DNA of 64,000 nucleotides, taken from contig CAWCUU010000002.1 of assembly GCA_963798855.1 (NCBI GenBank), forward strand, positions 1,860,001-1,924,000, in the 5' to 3' direction. This DNA is from CAWCUU01 sp963798855 (lineage in GTDB: Bacteria > Gemmatimonadota > Gemmatimonadetes > Longimicrobiales > RSA9). Both the position numbers and the translations under genes were made by a program. Each line of letters begins with the position of its first letter. Position 1 is the stretch's first letter. The notes beneath the pieces are model-generated. The model ran no database searches and was not told the origin of the DNA. It saw only the letters and a program-made list of their open reading frames with translations. Below, in pieces: positions 41,701 through 49,380 of this stretch.

Positions 41701-41840
41701 TGCTGCGCCAACACGGGGGACGTGCCGCACAGCAGCACGGCGGGGACGATGACGAGCCCGGTGAGCACGGACCGAAGCTTCGCCCGCGCGACCGTCGAGC
41801 GGGGTTCGAGAACGGGGGTGAGTCGCGACGCTGATCTCAT
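38772..41840 (-). CDS. susC: SusC/RagA TonB-linked outer-membrane transporter
   Basis: 1022 residues from ATG 41840, chosen for the CAGGGAG site just upstream. The signal peptide ends VLA|QQQ. Order: carboxypeptidase-regulatory-like domain (VTGTVTAAAGGQPLPGVQVSVKGT), TonB box region (LQQIVVTGYGTQRKRDVTGAIS), plug (ALQGQVAGVQVTPASGEPG, SPLYVVDGM, YGSRGANGVIIVTTKKG) and a 22-strand barrel ending in Phe (TVGLNVSF). It imports oligosaccharides with TonB energy. No anti-sigma or hybrid two-component regulator lies beside it. First gene of the minus-strand glycan operon. Confidence 0.95.
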   Translation of the reverse strand: MRSASRLTPVLEPRSTVARAKLRSVLTGLVIVPAVLLCGTSPVLAQQQRVTGTVTAAAGGQPLPGVQVSVKGTAVGTLTSGDGRYALTAPSPQDTLVFTSIGYAQQEVGIDGRSVVDATLVEQAVPLQQIVVTGYGTQRKRDVTGAISSIQGEKVSRVPTTSVTKALQGQVAGVQVTPASGEPGSEAVVRIRGTGTLNNASPLYVVDGMLLDDISFLSPNDVASIEVLKDASATAIYGSRGANGVIIVTTKKGSASRATQWTANAYVGTQSVLHPIDLVNAQQYATLANELAANQNLPPYFANPSSVGAGTDWQDAVFQTAPMQNYQITASGGSDKVTYYFSTNYIDQEGVLPRSPFRRLTVRLNNDYQLAEHVKLGHNLNFSYTDDKRAPGVLGMLYRADPTVAPRDENGDFSDANLRSSAGNPAAAVFYTHNKENGGRLVGNVFADFDFLRHFDFRSSFGLDYDRSDLRTFVPTYVVSATQQNQISGLTVETGNSHSWLWENTLTYNYNVGDNRLSLLGGVTAQAFYTELLGGQRSNIVGTTSNLWYLDAGDAEGQTNFNSASDWKMLSYLFRTNYTYKDRYLFTGSLRVDGSSRFGADNRYGYFPSLAVGWDIAQEPFMQNQNAISALKLRASWGEIGNDKIGAYPGIPVVTGNLNAVLGSDQTLHYGASPIALANPDVKWEKTVQTDVGADMAFMGGRLEASVDYYHRLTDGILVQVPIPLYVGVNEQPFVNAAKVLNRGVEGSLSLTQAIGGLQLTLGANGSTIHNEVRELGGGKEEIFAGGLGNEIRLTTRTAPGHPIGAFWGYQVVGVLQDANDVASSAILPGEAPGDLKYADLNNDGTITTADMTYIGSPIPDFIYGLNARAAWHGFDLSAVFAGQSGNEVFNGKKAVRFGVENFETSFLQRWNGAGTSDTEPRVTNAGVNYQSSTRFIEDGSYFKLQTAELGYQLPESLTSPLGVQTARLYVAGSDLFMVTDYSGYSPEVTNSSDPNSVIAAGIDLGIYPPARTITVGLNVSF

Positions 41841-42170
41841 GGCTCCCTGCATCTGGTCGGGTGGATCCGCCGCCGGGGTCTTCCCGGGGGCGTCGGCCGA
41901 CCCGTCGTGCCGGAACACCGCTCGACTGTGCGGACGGGATGAAGCTGCTGCTGTTCCGGCGAAACCGGTGCGGCCCATGGAGGGAGGTGCGGAGCGGCTT
42001 ACCGAGGTCGATGCGGCGCTACAGCGACGTCGAGCCCTGCGTCGGGGTCGGCCAGCGCACCCCACTCACAGAGTTCAGGCTATGGTACAGGACCACGCCG
42101 GTCAACTGGTTCCGGGTGGAGGTGGCGCGCCCGCTTGCCGTGCCCGCGACGCCCGCCGTACTCTCCGCCC
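41841..42170. other. Divergent intergenic region between susC and the GH43-like gene
   Basis: About 330 bases with no convincing gene. It must hold both promoters. The only AT-containing promoter-like word I see is TATGGTAC near 42079. No clear operator palindrome, riboswitch or sigma-54 site was recognised. Confidence 0.4.
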
Positions 42171-44009
42171 ATGCCCCGCGCCGCCGCTGCCCTGCTCCTG
42201 CTGTTCCTGCTCCCCGCCTGCGCGCCCCGCGCAGCGCCTCCCGGCGCAGCCGCACCCCGCGAAGCGGCGCCCGGCGAAGCGAATCGAGCCGCGCCCGGCC
42301 GCACCGCGGCCGCGCCCGCGCGCAGCACGCAGACGTACGCGAACCCTCTCGACATCGGCTACATGTACAACTTCGAGCAGCAGGGGGAGGGGATTTCCTA
42401 CCGCTCGGGCGCCGATCCCGTGATCGTCGTCTATCACGGCGACTACTACCTCTTCCTTACGCTCGCCGGCGGCTGGTGGCACTCCAGGGACCTGCTGCAC
42501 TGGGAGCACGTGACGCCCGACAAGTGGCCGCTCGACGGCGTCGTCGCTCCCGCCGCGTGGGTCGCGAAGGACACGTTGTTCCTCCAGCCGTCGACGTTCG
42601 AGCGCGCGACGACCTTCGCCACCACCACGCCGTGGAACGGGCACCTCGAGGTCTACGACCGCGCCCGGCCGCAGCTGCCGGACAGCGCGCCCGGACCGTG
42701 GGATCCCGCCCTCTTCCGCGACTCGGCGAGCGGGCGCTGGTTCCTCTACTACGGGTCCTCGAACACCTATCCGCTGTTCGTCGTCCCCCTCGATGGCGAG
42801 CGCCGCCTCGCCTACGCCGGTGAGCCGAAGCCGCTGCTCGGGCTGGACCCGGACCGGCACGGCTGGGAGCGCTTCGGACCGGACCACGCGGACACGCGCG
42901 CGCCCTTCATCGAGGGCGCCTGGATGACCGAGCACGACGGCCGCTACTACCTGCAGTACGCCGCCCCCGGCACCGAGTACAACGTCTACGCGAACGGCAC
43001 CTGGGTCGCCGACGACCCGCTCGGCCCGTTCACCTACGCGCAGTACAACCCGGTCTCCTACAAGCCCGGTGGCTTCATGACCGGGGCGGGGCACGGCAAC
43101 ACGTTCCGCGACGACTACGGCAACTGGTGGAACACCGGCACGGCGTGGGTCGCCGTGAACTGGAACTTCGAGCGGCGTGTCGTGATGTTCCCCGCCGGCT
43201 TCGACGCCGATGGCGACATGTACTCGGATACCCGGTTCGGCGATTTCCCGCATTTCCTGCCGACTCGGAAGTGGACGGACGCGGACGAGCTGTTCACCGG
43301 CTGGATGCTGCTCTCCTACCGCAAGCGCGCGAGCGCGTCGAGCGCCCGCGACAGCTTTCCGGCGATGAACGTGACCGACGAAGACCCGCGCACGTTCTGG
43401 GTCGCCGAGCGCAACGCGCCCGACCAGTGGCTCGAGCTCGACCTCGGCCGGCCGTACGACGTGCGCGCGCTGCAGGTGAACTACACGGACTTCCGGTCGG
43501 ACCTCTTCGCGAGCGACTCGAGCGTGTACACGCAGTTCCGCGTGCGCGCCTCGCTCGATGGCCGAGAGTGGCGTGTGATCGCCGACCTCGGCGACGAGCG
43601 CCGCGACCGGCCGAACGCCTACATCGAGCTGCCGGAGCCCGTCCGCGCGCGCTACATCCGCTACGACCACGGCTACGTCGCCTCGCCGAACCTCGCCATC
43701 AGCGACTTTCGCGTCTTCGGCACCGGCGACGGCGCTCCCCCGCGTATGCCCGCACGCTTCACCGTCCGGCGCGAGGCGGATCGGCGCAACGCCGAGGTGA
43801 GCTGGGCCGCCGTTGGCGGCGCCGTCGGCTACAACGTCCGCTGGGGAATCGGGCCGGAGAAGCTTCACGAGACCTACCAGGTCTTCGCCGACCACCCCAC
43901 GCGCCTCGAGATCCGTGCGCTGAACGTCGAGCCGGCGTACTGGTTCGCCATCGAGGCGTTCGACGAGAACGGCGTGTCGAAGCTGAGCCGCGTGGTGCGG
44001 GTACCCTAG
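42171..44009 (+). CDS. GH43-like glycosidase lipoprotein with discoidin and Fn3 domains
   Basis: 612 residues from ATG 42171. Lipobox LLLFLLPAC is followed by a Pro/Ala/Glu linker built of mini-hairpins. The five-blade propeller shows the GH43/GH117-type acids in SGADPVIVVYHGDYYLF (base), GPWDPALFRD, and APFIEGAWMTEHDGRYYLQY (acid Glu). A discoidin/F5-F8-type C domain follows (NVTDEDPRTFWVAE, WLELDLGRPYDVRALQVNY, ARYIRYDHGYVASPNLAISDFRVF), then an Fn3 domain (GYNVRWGIGPEKL). Substrate unclear; arabinan, xylan or galactan side chains are typical for the clan. It is divergent from the SusCD operon and close to a symporter. Confidence 0.85.
   Translation: MPRAAAALLLLFLLPACAPRAAPPGAAAPREAAPGEANRAAPGRTAAAPARSTQTYANPLDIGYMYNFEQQGEGISYRSGADPVIVVYHGDYYLFLTLAGGWWHSRDLLHWEHVTPDKWPLDGVVAPAAWVAKDTLFLQPSTFERATTFATTTPWNGHLEVYDRARPQLPDSAPGPWDPALFRDSASGRWFLYYGSSNTYPLFVVPLDGERRLAYAGEPKPLLGLDPDRHGWERFGPDHADTRAPFIEGAWMTEHDGRYYLQYAAPGTEYNVYANGTWVADDPLGPFTYAQYNPVSYKPGGFMTGAGHGNTFRDDYGNWWNTGTAWVAVNWNFERRVVMFPAGFDADGDMYSDTRFGDFPHFLPTRKWTDADELFTGWMLLSYRKRASASSARDSFPAMNVTDEDPRTFWVAERNAPDQWLELDLGRPYDVRALQVNYTDFRSDLFASDSSVYTQFRVRASLDGREWRVIADLGDERRDRPNAYIELPEPVRARYIRYDHGYVASPNLAISDFRVFGTGDGAPPRMPARFTVRREADRRNAEVSWAAVGGAVGYNVRWGIGPEKLHETYQVFADHPTRLEIRALNVEPAYWFAIEAFDENGVSKLSRVVRVP
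42228..42311 (+). repeat. Mini-hairpin array after the lipobox of the GH43-like protein
   Basis: CGC-GCA-GCG, CGGC-GCA-GCCG, CCGC-GAA-GCGG, a GGCGAAGCG half-unit and GGCCGC-ACC-GCGGCC, joined by CCC or GCGCCC. Encodes the PRAAPPGAAAPREAAPGEA linker. Confidence 0.78.
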
Positions 44010-44029
44010 GCCGGTGGGCCGCCTCGGCA

Positions 44030-44340
44030 ACAACACCATCACGCGGAGCCGCAGAGGAGACGGAAAGCCGCGAAGCGACGCGGGGGCGGGCTTCCTGGCG
44101 CGACGTCGGCTCGCCAGCCGGGCTCACTCGCCGCCTGGTGATATTTTTTTGCGGCGTAGGTCTGACGACGCGGCGCGCGGGAGCGTCGCCGGCGAGGCAA
44201 ACACCACGAATGAATGTTCCGTTGCTAGGAGGCCTCCGGCCCGCCGCGTGGCTTCCGGTCCCCGCGGCTCTTCGCGTCTCCGCGCTACTCCGCGCCTTCG
44301 CGTGAGATGAAGTTCTCCGCTCCCTCCGCGACTCCGCCGC
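44030..44340. repeat. Inverted CGCGGAG / CTCCGCG-rich block
   Basis: The 401-base gap after the GH43-like gene starts with ACGCGGAGCCGCAGAGGAGA (44041) and ends with TCCGCGCTACTCCGCGCC and related words (44257-44335), which are imperfect complements. Between them is a T7 run (44144-44150) and no gene. Related CGCGGAG words recur at 46430-46500 and 60437-60665. Confidence 0.65.
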
Positions 44341-44410
44341 TCTTGAACTTGCCCGCGTCCCTCCCCATGATCCGACGACTCGGGTACTCCCTCCTCCCGG
44401 AGCTTGCCGC

Positions 44411-46126
44411 GTGAGCACCATCCACCTCGCGGGGATCGACTACGCGATCCTGGCCGTCTACTTCGTATTCGTCATCGGGATCGGCTGGACGCTGAGGCGC
44501 TACATGCGATCGAGCACGGACTTCTTCCTGTCCGGCCGCTCGATCCCGGCGTGGGTCGCCGGGCTGGCGTTCCTGTCCGCCAACCTCGGCGCGCAGGAGG
44601 TCATCGGCATGGCCGCCTCCGGCGCCAAGTACGGCATTGCGACGAGCCACTTCTACTGGATCGGCGCGATACCGGCGATGGTCTTCGTCGGCATCTTCAT
44701 GATGCCGTTCTACTACGGCTCGCGCGCGCGCTCGGTGCCCGAATACCTGAAGCTGCGCTTCGACGAGAAGACGCGCGGGCTGAACGCGATCTCGTTCGCG
44801 ACGATGACCGTCTTCTCGTCCGGGATCTCGATGTACGCGATGGGGCTGCTGCTCGGGACGCTGCTCGGCTGGGACTTCAACGTGAGCGTGCTCGTCTCCG
44901 CGGTGATCGTGCTGCTCTACATCGTGCTCGGCGGCCTGTCATCGGCGATCTACAACGAGGTGCTGCAGTTCTTCCTGATCGTCGCCGGCTTCGTGCCGCT
45001 CGTCTTCCTGGGGCTGCGCGACGTCGGCGGCTGGTCCGGTCTGACCGCCCGTCTCGCCGTCACCGCGCAGCAGGCCGGCTTCGCGCCCGGCGCCTGGAGC
45101 GAGTCGTGGCAGCACATGGGCAGCGCATCGGCGAACCCCATGGGCGTCGAGTGGTTCGGCCTGGTGATGGGCCTCGGCTTCGTGCTCTCCTTCGGCTACT
45201 GGACCACCGACTTCCTCGTCGTGCAGCGCGCCATGGCCGCCGACTCGATGTCCGCCGCCCGCCGCACCCCGCTCATCGCCGCGTTCCCGAAGATGCTGTT
45301 CCCGTTCCTCGTGATCCTGCCCGGCATGATCGCGATCGCGCTGACGACGCAGGCCGGCGTCTCCGGCTTCCACCTGCCGCTCAAGCCGGACGGCTCCTAC
45401 AACTACGACATGACGATCCCGCTCATGCTCGGGCACTACTTCCCGCCCGGCCTGCTCGGCCTCGGACTGACGGCGCTGATGGCATCGTTCATGTCCGGCA
45501 TGGCCGGCAACGTCACCGCCTTCAACACCGTCTGGACGTACGACATCTATCAGGCCTACATCCACAAGGGCGCGAGCGACCACCACTACCTGTGGATGGG
45601 CCGCGTCGCGACCGTCTTCGGCATCGCGCTCTCCGTCCTCACGGCGTACCTGACGACGCAGTTCAACAACATCATGGACATGCTGCAGCTCGTGTTCGCG
45701 TTCGTGAACGCGCCGCTGTTCGCCACCTTCCTGCTCGGCATGTTCTGGCGACGCACCACCGGTCACGGCGCGTTCACCGGCCTGCTCTCCGGCACGCTCG
45801 CCGCCGCCGTGCACCACGGGCTGACGCTGCCCGCGAACGCGCCCGTCGGCATCAAGGGCGGGTGGCTCGGCACGATCGTGCACGGCTACCCGAGCGAGAT
45901 GGCGCAGAACTTCTGGACCGCGATCTTCGCCTGGACCACCTGCTTCGTCGTGACGATCCTGGTCAGCCTCGTCACCTCGCCGAGGCCGCCCGAGCAGCTG
46001 CGCGGGCTGGTCTACTCGCTGACCGAGCGCCACAAGGAGCGCGGCCTGCCCTGGTTCGAGCGACCCGCCACGCTCGCTGTGATCATCCTGGCCGCGGTCT
46101 TGGTCCTCAACATCATCTTCTTCTAG
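44411..46126 (+). CDS. Sodium/solute symporter (SSS family)
   Basis: 571 residues from GTG 44411. About 13-14 membrane helices. The SSS signature region is present: FFLSGRSIPAWVAGLAFLSANLGAQEVIGMAASGAKYG, then YYGSRARSVPEYLKLRFDEKTR and GLTALMASFMSGMAGNVTAFNTVWTYDIYQ. It resembles SGLT-type sugar carriers more than proline/pantothenate carriers. It likely imports a monosaccharide released by the neighbouring glycosidases (inference). A small membrane protein gene follows after 15 bases. Confidence 0.9.
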   Translation: MSTIHLAGIDYAILAVYFVFVIGIGWTLRRYMRSSTDFFLSGRSIPAWVAGLAFLSANLGAQEVIGMAASGAKYGIATSHFYWIGAIPAMVFVGIFMMPFYYGSRARSVPEYLKLRFDEKTRGLNAISFATMTVFSSGISMYAMGLLLGTLLGWDFNVSVLVSAVIVLLYIVLGGLSSAIYNEVLQFFLIVAGFVPLVFLGLRDVGGWSGLTARLAVTAQQAGFAPGAWSESWQHMGSASANPMGVEWFGLVMGLGFVLSFGYWTTDFLVVQRAMAADSMSAARRTPLIAAFPKMLFPFLVILPGMIAIALTTQAGVSGFHLPLKPDGSYNYDMTIPLMLGHYFPPGLLGLGLTALMASFMSGMAGNVTAFNTVWTYDIYQAYIHKGASDHHYLWMGRVATVFGIALSVLTAYLTTQFNNIMDMLQLVFAFVNAPLFATFLLGMFWRRTTGHGAFTGLLSGTLAAAVHHGLTLPANAPVGIKGGWLGTIVHGYPSEMAQNFWTAIFAWTTCFVVTILVSLVTSPRPPEQLRGLVYSLTERHKERGLPWFERPATLAVIILAAVLVLNIIFF

Positions 46127-46141
46127 AAGGCAGGAGCCGCC

Positions 46142-46414
46142 ATGGGACTCGACATCCGCCTGCCGATCGGCCTCCTGTTCACGCTGCTGGGCGCCGTCCT
46201 GGTCGTCTTCGGCCTCATCGCCGACCCCGCGATCTACGCCCGCTCCCTCGGCTACAACGTGAATCTGGTCTGGGGCGCCGTGCTCCTCGTCTTCGGCATC
46301 ATTCTGCTCGTCATGAGCCGCCGCCACCGCGGTGTTCCGCGCCCCGCCGCCGAGACGCTCGAGGGCCGCGAGACCGAGGAGCTCGAGCACGAGGAGGGGC
46401 TGGAGAGGGAGTAG
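46142..46414 (+). CDS. Small two-helix membrane protein
   Basis: 90 residues from ATG 46142 with CAGGAG upstream. Two hydrophobic helices (about 8-27 and 40-58) flank a loop (ADPAIYARSLGYNVNL), followed by an Arg/His turn and an acidic tail (ETEELEHEEGLERE). The 15-base spacing to the symporter suggests co-transcription and perhaps a partner role. No family recognised with confidence. Confidence 0.7.
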   Translation: MGLDIRLPIGLLFTLLGAVLVVFGLIADPAIYARSLGYNVNLVWGAVLLVFGIILLVMSRRHRGVPRPAAETLEGRETEELEHEEGLERE

Positions 46415-46429
46415 ACTGAGGACGCGGAC

Positions 46430-46500
46430 AACTGCGATCACGCGGAGCCGGCAGAGAAACTGCGATCCACGCGGAGCCGCGGAGAACGGCGAAGACGCGA
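46430..46500 (+). repeat. CACGCGGAGCC-type repeat words
   Basis: ATCACGCGGAGCC and ATCCACGCGGAGCCGCGGAG occur 33 bases apart just after the small membrane gene, matching the words at 44038. It forms the first part of a 380-base gene-free gap. Confidence 0.6.
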
Positions 46501-46560
46501 AGGGTTCGTGGCGGTTGCCGAGTCGCGGGCATGGCCCGAGGGTTTTCGAACGGCCGCACA

Positions 46561-46770
46561 CGCACGCGGGTCACGCACGCGCAAGCGGGTCACGGGAATA
46601 CGGACGGGCAGGCGGACGCACAGGCACACGCACACGCACCGGGGGTTGTGGTTTACCCCGCATTCACCGAAGGGTGATCCCCTGTGCGTGTGCCGGTGCG
46701 TGTGCGGTCGTTCCTGCCCGGCTTCCCACCCCCTGCCCGCTTGCGTGACCCGCTTGCCTGCCCGCGTGCG
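46561..46770. terminator. Long imperfect inverted repeat between convergent operons
   Basis: Left arm 46561-46639 and right arm 46683-46770 are both built from short tandem words (GCGGGTCAC, GGGCAGGCG, CACACGCAC). Perfect paired segments include 46561-46570 with 46761-46770, 46581-46594 with 46744-46757, and 46631-46639 with 46696-46704. The 43-base centre has its own GGGG...CCCC pairing. Position between a plus-strand gene end and the lptG stop suits bidirectional termination. Confidence 0.75.
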
Positions 46771-46794
46771 ATCCTCGGAGCCCGAGGTCAGCCC

Positions 46795-47865
46795 CTACGT
46801 CCTCACCCGCACCATCAACGCCAGCCCCGCGACGCCGAACGCGATGTTCGGCAGCCACGCCGCGAGCACGGGGTCGAGCGAGCCGGTCGCGCCGGCGGCG
46901 CCCGCGATCTTGAAGAACATCAGGTAGACGATCGTGACCGCGAGCGAGATGCCGACGCCGTAGGCCGCGCCGCCGCGGCGGGAGGAGGTGGCGAGCGGCG
47001 CTGCGAAGAGGATGATGACGAGCGTCGCGACGGGAAGCGCGATCTTCTGCGCCAGCTGGACCTCCAGCTCGAGCGGCTTGCCGCCCGAGCGCTGCAGGAT
47101 CTGAATGAAGTGCTGCAGCTCGGCATAGCGCATCTGCTCCGGCTCCTTCGGCCGCACGAGCAGCTCCTCCGGCCGCTCGCTGAAGCTGGGCTGCTCGAGC
47201 TTCTCGAACGCGAACGTGCGCTCCACGCCCGGGCCGTAGAACAGGCGCATGTGCCCGTTGATGAACGTCCAGCCGCTGTCGGGATCGAAGACGGCCTGCT
47301 GCGCCTCGACCTGCACTCCGGGCACGCTCGGCTCGGCGCCCTCGCGCTCCATGGTCACGCCGTAGATGCGGTTCGCCTGCGGCACGAGCCGGCGGATCGA
47401 GAAGACGTCGCCGTGCTGACCGCGGAAGACGAAGTCCTCGCGCGTCTCCCCGACGATCGGGTTCAGGCCCATGATCTCGCCCCGCCGCGCGTTCGCGACC
47501 GGCACGACCTCCGAGAGCAGGAGTCCGAGCGCCGTGAACAGCACGCCGAGCAGAGGGATCGAGATGTAGAGGCGGTGGAAGCTGATGCCGCCGGCCTTCG
47601 CGGCGGCGAGCTCGGAGTGCCGCGTCATGCCGTTGACCGTGAACACGGTCGCGATCAGCGCGGCGATCGGCAGCGACCAGAGCATGAACATCGGCAGCTG
47701 GTAGATCTCGCCGAGCGCGACCTGCCCGCCCGTCAGCCCGCGCGCCTGGTACTTGTCCAGGTTGTCCGTCAGGTCGCCCAGGATGAAGAGTGCGGGCGTC
47801 GAGAAGGTGAACAGCAGGACGAGCCGCAGGAACTGCCGTGCGACGTAACGGTCGAGGATGCGCAT
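46795..47865 (-). CDS. lptG: LptG-like permease (YjgP/YjgQ family)
   Basis: 356 residues, the family's usual length. It extracts lipopolysaccharide from the inner membrane together with LptF and LptB2. Three N-terminal helices begin with the conserved start (MRILDRYVARQFLRLVLLFTF) and contain LIATVFTVNGMTRHSELAAAKAGGISFHRL, the coupling region. A periplasmic beta-jellyroll (about 120-260) and three C-terminal helices follow. The start lies three bases after lptF. Which of the pair is truly LptF or LptG cannot be fixed from sequence alone. Confidence 0.88.
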   Translation of the reverse strand: MRILDRYVARQFLRLVLLFTFSTPALFILGDLTDNLDKYQARGLTGGQVALGEIYQLPMFMLWSLPIAALIATVFTVNGMTRHSELAAAKAGGISFHRLYISIPLLGVLFTALGLLLSEVVPVANARRGEIMGLNPIVGETREDFVFRGQHGDVFSIRRLVPQANRIYGVTMEREGAEPSVPGVQVEAQQAVFDPDSGWTFINGHMRLFYGPGVERTFAFEKLEQPSFSERPEELLVRPKEPEQMRYAELQHFIQILQRSGGKPLELEVQLAQKIALPVATLVIILFAAPLATSSRRGGAAYGVGISLAVTIVYLMFFKIAGAAGATGSLDPVLAAWLPNIAFGVAGLALMVRVRT

Positions 47866-47868
47866 CGC

Positions 47869-49279
47869 TCAGCTCTTCCCCCGACCGCGGCGCATGAACA
47901 TGCTGTGCAGCGTGTACCACAGGTCGTCCCAGCCGCCGCCCCGCGATGTCGCCATGATGCGGCCGAGCCGCGCCACGCCGAGCAGCCCGAGCACGAGGAA
48001 GACGACGTTCGCCGCCCACATCGCCCAGAACGGCGTGATCGTGCCCTCATCGCCCAGCGATTCGCCGCCGATGAGCCCGACGTAGTAGATGCCGAAGATC
48101 GTGACGGAGACGGCGATCACCATGCCGACGCCGCCGCGCGGGAAGCGGATCGCGAGCGGCGCGCCGATCAGCACGAAGACAATGCACGCGGCGGGGATCG
48201 CGACCTTCTTGTGCCACTCCACCCTGCGCTGATCGATACGCGACCGGGCCGCGTTCGCCTGCTCGTCGAGCGAGATCACGCGCGTGCGCACGCGCTGCGT
48301 GAGCGGGTCCCGCGCGCGATCGCCCATCGGAGCCGTGAAGCTGGAGGCCGCCGTATCCTGTCCCTCGAGCATGGAGCCGTTCGAGCCGAGCAGCGCCCCC
48401 TCCACCGCGTCCAGCGACTGCTCGAGCACCTCGCCCTCGATGCGCTTCAGCTCCTGCTTCGCCTTCACGATGTCGGCGTCCAGCATCGCCATCGTCATCT
48501 CGCGGTCGGAGCGGTAGCTGTCCTGGCTGCGCTCCAGCTGGTTGCCGATCCCGGCGAGGCGGATCCGCTGCTGGTCGTAGAAGATGCGCTGGAACGCCTC
48601 CGGCTGGTCCGTGTCCAGCTCGTGGATCCAGCCATCGTAGAGAGTCAGGTACAGGTCCGTGCGTGCGCGGTTGAACGACATCCGGCCGCTGTCCGCGTAG
48701 ATCGTGCGGAAGCGGTCCGTGCTGCTCAGGTCGTAGATCGCGACGTCGTGCAGCCGGTTCGTGCCGGGGTCGATGTGCGCCGCCTGCAGGTAGTAGCGCG
48801 AGCGCTGGTCATCCGTCTGGATCTCATTGATGACCTGCTCCTTCAGCTCGAGCGTCGGGCTCTTGCGCGCGATGTCCAGCAGCAGGTTCGCCAGCTTGTG
48901 GTTCGAGTCGGGCAGGATTCGATTCATGAAGTAGACCATGCCGATCGTCAGCAGCCCCGCGGCGAGCAGCAGCGGCACGAGCAGCCGCGCGATGTTGACG
49001 CCGCTCGCCTTCAGCGCCGCGATCTCGTTTTCCGCGGCGAGCTGACCGAACGCGTACAGCACCGCCACCAGCACCCCCATCGGCACCGTCAGCGCCAGCG
49101 TGTGCGGGATCGACAGCAGGAACACCTCCGCGATCACGCGACGCCGACAGGCCCTTGCCCGCCAGGTCCTGGAAGCGCTGCGCCACCACGTTGATCAGCA
49201 GCAGGCCGCTCAACGCGCTGACCGCGAACAGGAACGGCCCGATGTGCGAGCGCAGCAGGTATCGCGTCAGGATCCGCAT
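47869..49279 (-). CDS. lptF: LptF-like permease (YjgP/YjgQ family), +1 frame break near the N-terminus
   Basis: The first 45 residues (MRILTRYLLRSHIGPFLFAVSALSGLLLINVVAQRF..., ATG 49279) and the rest (VIAEVFLLSIPHTLALTVPMGVL onward) are in different frames. Removing one base around 49138-49150 gives about 469 residues, long for the family because of a coiled-coil insert in the periplasmic part (about residues 215-320, ELKRIEGEVLEQSLDAVEGALL). The C-terminus has three helices and a basic end. Without correction an in-frame start at 49137 lacks helix 1 and would be non-functional. Confidence 0.85.
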
Positions 49280-49380
49280 GTGCTATGTTCCACGTTCCAC
49301 GCTCCTATGAGCCGCCGCCGGCCGGTAGGTCCGCCCGCCGTGCCGCCCGCTCGCCTCGCATCACGATCACGGCCCGGCGG

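Noticed and set aside
44144..44150. Intrinsic terminator at the T7 run
   Set aside because: No convincing GC stem directly upstream of the T-run.
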